Assembly: GCA_964352225.1 (NCBI GenBank)
Contig: CAYGRM010000047.1
Coordinates: 1 to 25,278, forward strand
Direction: 5' to 3'
DNA length: 25,278 nt
Source of the DNA: CAJQQY01 sp964352225
Lineage (GTDB): Bacteria > Bacteroidota > Bacteroidia > Chitinophagales > Saprospiraceae
Position 1 is the first letter of the stretch. Each line of letters opens with the position of its first letter. Of this stretch, positions 8,684-14,797 are shown in pieces. Under the pieces are notes generated by a model. That model saw nothing but the letters and a program-made list of their open reading frames with translations, did not search any database and was not told the origin of the DNA. A program made the translations under genes and the position numbers.

Positions 8684-10165
8684 ATGAAAAAACTAATTTT
8701 ACCATTCATCATTTTACTGTTCGGTTGCATGGCCGCCAAAAACAGTCCAGCAACAACAGTCACTAATAAAGATAAACAACCCAATATCCTTTTCATTCAC
8801 ACCGATGATCTTGGTTATCACGATTTAAGTTTTACAGGTTCTAAAATTTATCAAACACCAAATATTGATAAATTGGCGAGTGAATCTTTAACCTTCGAGC
8901 AAGCCTACAGCAGCTACCCAAGATGTACCCCCTCTCGCTATGGTTTGATTACTGGGACATATCCTGTGAACGAAGATTCTGGACATTTGGCTGGTATTCC
9001 TTCAGATAAACTTTTTGTAAAACATCTAAAAGATGCAGGATACAACACCTCTTATGTTGGAAAATGGCACTTGGGTGGAGAAGAAAATGCACCCAAAGGA
9101 ATTGGTTTCGACCATTCATTTGCAGCAGGGCATACAGGCGGATTGAGCTCAAGATTTTTTCCTTTCAATACTGAAAAAGCAAAGAAGAAAGGCAACCCAG
9201 ACAAGTTGGTAGAGGACATGGATGAGATTGGAAAAAAGGGAGATTATGCTTCTGATATGTTGACCACTCAGACCATTAATTTTATAAAAAATAATGGGAA
9301 GGACAAACCATTTTTTGCGATGTTGGCGTACTATGCGGTACACACTCCGCTCGAAGCAAAGCCAGCAGACCGCAAAAGAAATGAAAAAGAAATTGCTGCT
9401 TTCGATTTTGGTGACACTCCTGAGTATATTAAAGAAGGCGACGGTCGGAGAAAAATGCGACAAGACGACCCTGACTATGCAGGCATGGTGGAGAACGTAG
9501 ATGAAAATGTAGGTAGATTGTTACAAACTTTAAAAGATATGGGAATTGATGAAAATACCATCATCGTTTTTTCATCTGACCATGGTGGATTATCTAATGA
9601 TGGAAACAAGCGGGAACGTCATCTAGCAACTACCAACATTCCTCTAAAAGCTGGAAAAGGACATTTGTACGAAGGAGGGATTCGAGTACCATTAATTTTA
9701 CATTGGAAGAAAAAAATCAAGCCTCATGTTGATACTAAAAACATTATTGTAGGAATGGATTTGATGCCTACTTTGGTCGATATGGTTACTGGAAAAAAAA
9801 TGGAAGACATTGATGGGGAAAGTTATGTTCCTGTGATGAATGGAAAAGAAAGTTGGGAAGACCGAACGGTTTTTTGGCATTCCAATAAGGCAAGACCACA
9901 TAGTACGGGCGATTCAAAATGCTCTGTCATTCGCAAAGGTGATTATAAATTAATGCACTTTTTTAAAGATGATAGAATAGAATTATACAACGTCAAAAAA
10001 GATATTAGCGAAGCCAATAACCTTGCTAAAATAGAACCTGAGCGTACTCAGAAAATGTTGAAAGAATTAAAAAATTGGAAAAAAGAGTACCTCATTTCTG
10101 AAAAAATGGATATGAAAAAACAAGCGAAGCAAAGAACAAAAACTGAGAAGAAGAAAAATCATTAA
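8684..10165 (+). CDS. Sulfatase 3, arylsulfatase A-like lipoprotein (S1_16-like)
   Basis: This 493-residue type I sulfatase begins with a short type II signal, lipobox LLFGC with Cys15. The catalytic domain opens with NILFIHTDDLGYHDLSFTGS, whose metal ligands are Asp41 and Asp42. The active-site signature RCTPSRYGLITG places the formylglycine Cys at residue 81. GKWHLGG, YYAVHTPLEAKP, the SSDHGGLS metal site and the GGIRVPLILHWKKKI strand follow in the usual order. The signature CTPSR and the DDLGYHDL opening fit the large arylsulfatase A-like group rather than the GlcNAc-6- or iduronate-sulfatase-like neighbours; S1_16 is my best recollection of the subfamily. The C-terminus (about 468-493) is very Lys-rich, as in sulfatase 1. 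The start is supported by the signal peptide and by the repeat-derived GGGA 13 nt upstream. GH10 follows after 23 bp, so the two are surely co-transcribed. Confidence 0.93.
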   Translation: MKKLILPFIILLFGCMAAKNSPATTVTNKDKQPNILFIHTDDLGYHDLSFTGSKIYQTPNIDKLASESLTFEQAYSSYPRCTPSRYGLITGTYPVNEDSGHLAGIPSDKLFVKHLKDAGYNTSYVGKWHLGGEENAPKGIGFDHSFAAGHTGGLSSRFFPFNTEKAKKKGNPDKLVEDMDEIGKKGDYASDMLTTQTINFIKNNGKDKPFFAMLAYYAVHTPLEAKPADRKRNEKEIAAFDFGDTPEYIKEGDGRRKMRQDDPDYAGMVENVDENVGRLLQTLKDMGIDENTIIVFSSDHGGLSNDGNKRERHLATTNIPLKAGKGHLYEGGIRVPLILHWKKKIKPHVDTKNIIVGMDLMPTLVDMVTGKKMEDIDGESYVPVMNGKESWEDRTVFWHSNKARPHSTGDSKCSVIRKGDYKLMHFFKDDRIELYNVKKDISEANNLAKIEPERTQKMLKELKNWKKEYLISEKMDMKKQAKQRTKTEKKKNH

Positions 10166-10178
10166 AATCTACGGAAAC
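10164..10178 (+). repeat. Degenerate copy of the decamer repeat ahead of GH10
   Basis: AAAATCTACGGAAAC in the 23-bp gap before GH10 resembles the second half of the repeat (AAAATCTGCGGGA) with several substitutions. Its CGGA (10172-10175) ends 13 nt before the ATG, the same spacing as in copy 3. It may be coincidence because the stretch is short. Confidence 0.4.
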
Positions 10179-10188
10179 CAATTGCATC

Positions 10189-11943
10189 ATGAACTGCCGA
10201 ATCATTTTTTTTTACCTAATTTTTCTTTTTTTTAGCATTACTCTTCAAGCCCAACCCATTCTTGAAAAAGGAAAAAATATCATCAACTATGAAAAACTAA
10301 AATATCATAGTTTTGAAAAAGATGGACTTGGTAAAATAACCAGCAACAAAGCTAAAGTCGAAAATGAAATCACCCTTACTGTCGAAACAATTACTCACCC
10401 TGATTTTATTTATAATCTATCAACCAAAATTCCCGTAAAGCCAACTAAAATCAAAAAAGGTGAAATTCTACTTTTAAGCTTTTTGGCGAAGACAGAATTT
10501 TCCAATCTCGAAACAGGCGAAGCTCGAATGCTTTGGTTGCTGAATATTTCTGGCGACCCAAAAGAAAAAATTAGAAGAACAGTAAGTGCTTCTTCGGAAT
10601 GGCAACAATACTATATTCCAATAAAAATTGACCAATGGGTGAATGCAAAAAAAATAGGATTATCTCTTCAATTTGGTTTTCCACCACAACAGTTTTTATT
10701 AAAAAATATGGAGTTGAGAGTATTTGATAAAAGTACGAGTCTAGAAGATTTACCTAAAACAAAAATCACTTATCCCGGAATGAAAGCCGATGCCAAATGG
10801 CGGATAGCAGCAAACAATCGAATCAACCAAAATAGAAAAGGAGATTTTGAATTATGTTTTACAAAAAATGGAAAATCTTTAAAAAATGATAAAATACAAG
10901 TAGAACTAAAAAGACATCTCTTTAGTTGGGGCGTAGCGGTCAATGCAAAAAAAATAGTCAATGACGAAGCACAAATCAAAAATATTTCAAAAGCTTTTAA
11001 TTTGATTGTTTTTGAAAATGATTTGAAATTAAAATTCTACCAAAGAAGAACCCCAAAAGAAACCATTTTTAAAGCGATTGATTTAGTTCGAGAAAATAAT
11101 ATTGATGTCAAAGGTCATGTTTTAATTTGGCCAGGCTTCAGGCATTTGACTCCAGAATTTAAAAAGTATAAAAACAATCCTAAGAAAATTACTTCTATGA
11201 TGGAAAATCATGTGAAGAATATTTTAAAAGATACTAAAGGAAAAATCAGAAGTTGGGATGTAGCAAATGAACTTTACACGAATCAAGATCTTCAAAAAAT
11301 TACAGGCTCAGAAGAAATCATCTATAATGGTTTTCGAGCATTGAAGAAAAGCGAACCCAATGTTTTAGCTTTTACCAATGAATATGGCATCATTAGCAAA
11401 GGTGGTTTGGATGAAAAAAAACAAGAATGGTATTATGATTATATCAAACGAGTGGATGAAAATACAGGTGGCTTGGTTGATGGAATTGGGATTCAATGCC
11501 ACATCGGAAGTGATTTGACTCCGCCTGAAAAAGTGTTGAGTATTTTGGATTATTATGCACCTTTGAAAAAGAAAATATCTATTTCAGAGTTTACGATGGA
11601 AATTAAAGATATAGAAGTTAGGAAACAATACACCAAGGATTTTATGACCGCAGCATTTAGTCATCCTGCTGTTTCTGAATTTTTGTTTTGGGGGATTCAT
11701 GGAGAGAAGGCAGATATTTTTACGCAAGATTGGGAGCAAGGAATTATGGGGGAAGCTTTTTTCGAATTGGTTCATGGGGAATGGAAAACAAATCTGATTT
11801 TAGAAACGAATAAAAAAGGAATGGCGAAAGATAGAGGATTTTATGGAACCTATGAATATACCTATGTGGATGGAAATGAGGTGAAAAAGGGGGAGTTTGA
11901 ATTTTTGCCTAATACAAAAGGTGTGATAAAAATAAAATTGTGA
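10189..11943 (+). CDS. Divergent GH10 (endo-beta-1,4-xylanase-like) glycoside hydrolase with N-terminal CBM4/9-like module
   Basis: This 584-residue secreted enzyme has a signal peptide ending near LQAQ (residue ~22). Residues ~25-185 look like a CBM4/9 beta-sandwich (LLLSFLAKTEF, SSEWQQYYIPI, SLQFGF, QFLLKNMELRVF). The GH10 barrel follows from about residue 240 (HLFSWGVAVN). It includes GHVLIWPGF, the acid/base Glu361 in SWDVANEL, TNEYGI, GIGIQCHIG, and the nucleophile Glu467 in ISISEFTME, then FLFWGIHGE. Both catalytic glutamates are therefore in the expected contexts. Classical GH10 xylanases have His after the conserved Trp in GHxLxWH; here it is Pro, so the -1 subsite differs. The C-terminus carries a small beta-rich extension (FYGTYEYTYVDG). 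The gene lies between two sulfatases and its stop overlaps the next ATG. The substrate could be a xylan-like or sulfated xylose-containing backbone, but a different specificity is quite possible given the divergence. Confidence 0.88.
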   Translation: MNCRIIFFYLIFLFFSITLQAQPILEKGKNIINYEKLKYHSFEKDGLGKITSNKAKVENEITLTVETITHPDFIYNLSTKIPVKPTKIKKGEILLLSFLAKTEFSNLETGEARMLWLLNISGDPKEKIRRTVSASSEWQQYYIPIKIDQWVNAKKIGLSLQFGFPPQQFLLKNMELRVFDKSTSLEDLPKTKITYPGMKADAKWRIAANNRINQNRKGDFELCFTKNGKSLKNDKIQVELKRHLFSWGVAVNAKKIVNDEAQIKNISKAFNLIVFENDLKLKFYQRRTPKETIFKAIDLVRENNIDVKGHVLIWPGFRHLTPEFKKYKNNPKKITSMMENHVKNILKDTKGKIRSWDVANELYTNQDLQKITGSEEIIYNGFRALKKSEPNVLAFTNEYGIISKGGLDEKKQEWYYDYIKRVDENTGGLVDGIGIQCHIGSDLTPPEKVLSILDYYAPLKKKISISEFTMEIKDIEVRKQYTKDFMTAAFSHPAVSEFLFWGIHGEKADIFTQDWEQGIMGEAFFELVHGEWKTNLILETNKKGMAKDRGFYGTYEYTYVDGNEVKKGEFEFLPNTKGVIKIKL

Positions 11944-13586
11944 TGAGATTTATCTTTTTGGTTTTTCTATTCTTTGCTCAAATTTCCATTGCCCAAGACC
12001 AGCCTAATATCCTATGGATTGTCTGCGAAGACATTAGTCCTACACTTTCCATGTATGGCGACTCCATCGCAAAAACGCCCAACCTTGACGCATTGGCTTC
12101 CGAGAGTTTAATTTATAACAATGCTTTTGCGCCCGTCGGAGTTTGTGCGCCCGCTCGTTCTTCAATTATCACAGGAATGTACCCGACGAGTATCGGAACC
12201 ATGCATATGCGAACTGGAAAAGACATCACCGCTTGGGGGAAAAGAAAATACAAATCTAAAATTCCAGTTACAGATATTCAAGGCGATTCCATTCGGCAAT
12301 ATGCAGTAGTCTTGCCTGCGGAAATAAAATGTTTTACGGAACACCTTCGAGCCAACGGATATTTTTGTACCAATAATGAAAAAACAGATTATCAATTTGC
12401 AGCACCTTTGACGGCTTGGGATGAGAATAATAAAAAAGCACATTGGCGGAATCGACCTGAAGGAAAACCATTCTTCTCTGTCTTCAATATCAACACTACT
12501 CATGAAAGTCAACTTTGGAAAAAAGCGCATTTACCATTGACGGTTGCTCTTGAGAACGTCCCCGTTCCTCCATATTTCCCAGATAATGAAATCACTCGAA
12601 AGGATATCGCTCGACATTATTCTAATATTGAATTGATGGATAAACAAGTCGGTAAAATTATCAATCAACTTAAAGCCGATGGTTTGTACGATGAAACAAT
12701 TATCTTTTTTTACAGCGACCATGGTGGTCCTTTACCTCGACAAAAAAGAGCCATTTACGATAGTGGCTTACGAGTTCCTTTTTTTATAAAAAAACAAAAT
12801 TCAAAATCTACTGAACGAACTGAGCGCATGATTTCATTTGTAGATTTAGCTCCAACAATTTTGAGTTTGGCAAATATTTCTCCTCCCAAATATATGGAAG
12901 GGAAAGCTTTTTTAGGAAAATATAAAACTGAACCAAGAGGATATGTCTTTGGAAGTTCAGATAGATTTGATGAATATACCGATAGAAGTCGAATGGTGCG
13001 AGATAAGCAATATTTGTATGTGCGTAATTTTTTTCCAAAAGAAATAAAGTATAAAGATGTAGCGTATCGAAAAAATATTCCAATGATGAACGAGATATTG
13101 AGGTTGAAAAATGAAAATCAATTGGATAAAATTCAGGCAATTTGGTTTGGAGAAAAAGATGCTGAAGAACTATATGATTGTAAAAATGATCCTCATAATT
13201 TACATAATCTTGCTGCTGACCCTCAATATGCGGAACAACTTCATCAGCTACGTCAACAGCTTTTGGAACAACTTCAATCTTCTCCAGATTGGGGGCAAAT
13301 TCCAGAAGCTCAAATGATTGAAATGATGTGGCCAAATGGACTTCAACCAGTCACATTTACTCCAATAATGAAATCTCAAAAAGGTGAAATCCATTTAAAT
13401 TGCTCCACTAAAGGTGCTTCTATTGCCTATCTTTTTTCGGATAAAAAAGAGAAACCTCATTTAGATGCTAACTGGCAATTATATACTCACCCAATAAAAT
13501 TTTCCTCAAAAAGATACCTCCATTTTGTAGCCGAAAGGATCGGTTTTCAGACTAGCGAATTTGTTACCATAAATTTGGAAAAATAG
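11943..13586 (+). CDS. Sulfatase 4, S1_8/sulfamidase-like sulfatase with C-terminal beta-sandwich
   Basis: A 547-residue exported sulfatase with a type I signal peptide (FLFFAQISIAQ, cut near residue 18) rather than a lipobox, so it is probably periplasmic while sulfatases 1 and 3 are anchored. I chose the ATG at 11943, which overlaps the GH10 TGA as TGATG; an in-frame GTG three bases upstream is less likely. The first metal site reads Glu29-Asp30 (WIVCEDISP) instead of Asp-Asp, as in the sulfamidase/S1_8-type group. The active-site Cys68 lies in VCAPARSSIITG, followed by MHMRT. The second metal site is YSDHGGPLPRQKR. About 85 C-terminal residues (TFTPIMKSQKGEIHLNC ... TINLEK) look like a chitobiase C-terminal-type beta-sandwich. 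It is the last gene of the PUL operon before a 252-bp gap. It might remove N- or O-linked sulfate; specificity is unknown. Confidence 0.92.
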   Translation: MRFIFLVFLFFAQISIAQDQPNILWIVCEDISPTLSMYGDSIAKTPNLDALASESLIYNNAFAPVGVCAPARSSIITGMYPTSIGTMHMRTGKDITAWGKRKYKSKIPVTDIQGDSIRQYAVVLPAEIKCFTEHLRANGYFCTNNEKTDYQFAAPLTAWDENNKKAHWRNRPEGKPFFSVFNINTTHESQLWKKAHLPLTVALENVPVPPYFPDNEITRKDIARHYSNIELMDKQVGKIINQLKADGLYDETIIFFYSDHGGPLPRQKRAIYDSGLRVPFFIKKQNSKSTERTERMISFVDLAPTILSLANISPPKYMEGKAFLGKYKTEPRGYVFGSSDRFDEYTDRSRMVRDKQYLYVRNFFPKEIKYKDVAYRKNIPMMNEILRLKNENQLDKIQAIWFGEKDAEELYDCKNDPHNLHNLAADPQYAEQLHQLRQQLLEQLQSSPDWGQIPEAQMIEMMWPNGLQPVTFTPIMKSQKGEIHLNCSTKGASIAYLFSDKKEKPHLDANWQLYTHPIKFSSKRYLHFVAERIGFQTSEFVTINLEK

Positions 13587-13594
13587 AAAATATC

Positions 13595-13618
13595 GCCATT
13601 TTTCTTTAAAAATAAGGC
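13595..13618 (+). terminator. Weak hairpin after the PUL operon
   Basis: GCC-ATTTTT / AAAAAT-(AA)-GGC forms a short bulged stem just after the sulfatase 4 stop. No strong U-run follows, so terminator function is only a possibility suggested by its position at the end of the co-directional PUL genes. Confidence 0.3.
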
Positions 13619-13651
13619 AAAAAGACAAATTTCAGACCCTATCTGACGATT

Positions 13652-13687
13652 TTTGGACTCATTTTTTTTGAATACATGGCATCTTTG
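13652..13687 (+). promoter_or_regulatory. Possible Bacteroidota-type promoter upstream of the small secreted protein pair
   Basis: CATCTTTG (13680-13687) matches the TAnnTTTG -7 consensus at all fixed positions but the first. A TTTG (13652-13655) lies 24 bases upstream, slightly longer than the 17-23 spacing reported for Bacteroidota -33/-7 pairs. If used, the mRNA would have a leader of roughly 145 nt before the ATG at 13839. It sits in the gap separating the PUL from the next genes, where a new promoter is expected. Confidence 0.35.
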
Positions 13688-13838
13688 TATCAACGAAATT
13701 ATAGTAGAAACAAAAATCAAAACACTTCAAATCTGTCTTCCTTTTCTTCCTACCATGATTTCGAGAATTTAAAATTTTGAGTCTCTGACTTACAAAATCA
13801 CTCAAACAATTTTTTAAAATTTCTTAAATTCAATTATC

Positions 13839-14195
13839 ATGAAAAAAATGAAATTTATCCTCACCATCTTATCTATGCTTTTATTCGTAGCTGCAAGTTT
13901 TTCTCAATCTAAAGCAGAGCAAAAAGCAATGGATAAAGTTGAAAAATTAAATACTCAAATCGTTTCTGCCAATGCAGATGCAGCATTAAGTGATGAGCAA
14001 AAAGAAAAAATTGCAGCACTTTATGTAGAAAATACAAAAGCTATTCGTGCTATTAAAAAGAGCGATGCAACTGAAGAGGAAAAGAAAGAACAAACGAAAG
14101 CCTTAAGAAAAGAAATGAACAAAAAAGTCAATAAAGAAATTTTGACTAAAGACCAACGGAAAGCTAAAAAGGCAGGTAAAGTTGAAAAAAATTAA
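13839..14195 (+). CDS. Small secreted Lys/Glu-rich helical protein, Spy/CpxP-like (paralog A)
   Basis: This 118-residue protein has a signal peptide (hydrophobic 5-20, likely cut after FSQ near residue 23). The mature part is highly charged and predicted all-helical. Two LTxxQ-like motifs occur, LSDEQ (50-54) and LTKDQ (102-106), the hallmark pattern of the Spy/CpxP family of small periplasmic chaperone or stress-sensing proteins. IRAIKKSD (69-76) is shared exactly with the next gene, so the two are tandem duplicates. It has its own upstream gap with a candidate promoter and is followed by a hairpin, suggesting expression separate from the PUL. A DUF-level secreted coiled-coil protein of unknown function is the main alternative. 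No catalytic residues are visible. Confidence 0.8.
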   Translation: MKKMKFILTILSMLLFVAASFSQSKAEQKAMDKVEKLNTQIVSANADAALSDEQKEKIAALYVENTKAIRAIKKSDATEEEKKEQTKALRKEMNKKVNKEILTKDQRKAKKAGKVEKN

Positions 14196-14225
14196 TCATA
14201 ATAATTTTTTCCTTGTGAACTTATT

Positions 14226-14285
14226 AACGGCACACAAATTAAATTCAAAATTTTGTGTACCGTTCTTTAGAAACTATTTTTTTTT
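14226..14285 (+). terminator. Hairpin with T-run between the two small secreted genes
   Basis: Left arm AACGGCACACAAATT (14226-14240) pairs with AATTTTGTGTACCGTT (14249-14264) with one bulge and one mismatch. T-rich sequence follows, including nine Ts at 14277-14285. It is likely an intrinsic terminator for the 13839 gene, ending 14 bases before the next ATG, or an attenuator between the pair. Confidence 0.6.
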
Positions 14286-14299
14286 ATAAAAAACAAATC

Positions 14300-14677
14300 A
14301 TGAAAATCACAAACACTTTAATGACTATTCTCGCATTATTTATTTTTTCAAATTTAACTATGGCACAGTCAGATGCAAAGGCAAATGAAATGGCTGACAA
14401 AAGAGTGGAGGAGTTTAATGAAATGATTGTTGCTGCAAATCCTGATGCTAAATTATCGCAAGATCAAAAAATACAAATTAAGGAAAAGCATTTAGCAAGA
14501 ACTAAAAAAATCAGAGCGATAAAAAAGAGCGATAGTTTTTCAGAAGAAGAAAAAGAGGGAAAGTTGAAAGTAGTTTATAAAGCATTTCATAGTGATGTTT
14601 TCAAAAATGTTTTGACAGCAGAGCAAAGAAAAGCAAAAACAGAAGGGAAAGTAATGACAGCTAAAGGTAAAAACTAA
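14300..14677 (+). CDS. Small secreted Lys/Glu-rich helical protein, Spy/CpxP-like (paralog B)
   Basis: This 125-residue paralog of the preceding gene has a signal peptide MKITNTLMTILALFIF... cut near LTMAQ. An upstream in-frame GTG at 14255 would add 15 residues that lie inside the hairpin and spoil the signal peptide, so ATG 14300 is preferred. The mature chain shares with paralog A the LSQDQ motif (52-56), IRAIKKSD (71-78), an acidic SEEEK stretch and the closing LTAEQRKAK (105-113). Together these give the two LTxxQ-like motifs of Spy/CpxP-type proteins. Divergence outside these blocks is considerable, so the duplication is not recent. A strong hairpin terminator follows. Its relation to the glycan genes on either side is unclear; it could be an envelope-stress chaperone. 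Confidence 0.8.
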   Translation: MKITNTLMTILALFIFSNLTMAQSDAKANEMADKRVEEFNEMIVAANPDAKLSQDQKIQIKEKHLARTKKIRAIKKSDSFSEEEKEGKLKVVYKAFHSDVFKNVLTAEQRKAKTEGKVMTAKGKN

Positions 14678-14697
14678 AGAAGTTTTTTGGGGTTATA

Positions 14698-14753
14698 CAG
14701 CAGGGGAACTCAATAAATAAATTCTATTGGGAACCCTTGCAGTTTTATTTTTA
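14698..14753 (+). terminator. Intrinsic terminator after paralog B
   Basis: CAGCAGGGGAACTCAATA (14698-14715) pairs with TATTGGGAACCCTTGCAG downstream, apart from a small internal loop and G-T wobbles, giving a stem of about 18 positions with a loop of ~9 nt. TTTTATTTTTA follows immediately. This is the clearest terminator in the + strand middle section. Confidence 0.75.
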
Positions 14754-14797
14754 GCATAAAAAAACTCAAACTAATTAATTTAAAAATCTTATCAGGA

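Noticed and set aside
12162..12530. 122-codon minus-strand open frame inside sulfatase 4
   Set aside because: Antisense shadow with Cys/Phe-rich low-quality composition and no motif.
12808..13335. 175-codon open frame on the minus strand inside sulfatase 4
   Set aside because: It is antisense to a clear sulfatase coding region, with no recognisable domain or signal; treated as a shadow.
2..13586. Calling the locus an ulvan utilization locus
   Set aside because: Sulfatase types and GH3 would fit, but no ulvan lyase, GH105/GH88 or GH78 is present in the window; the substrate is left open.
14255..14299. GTG at 14255 as the start of small paralog B
   Set aside because: It lies inside the hairpin and puts 15 residues before a good signal peptide; ATG 14300 is better.
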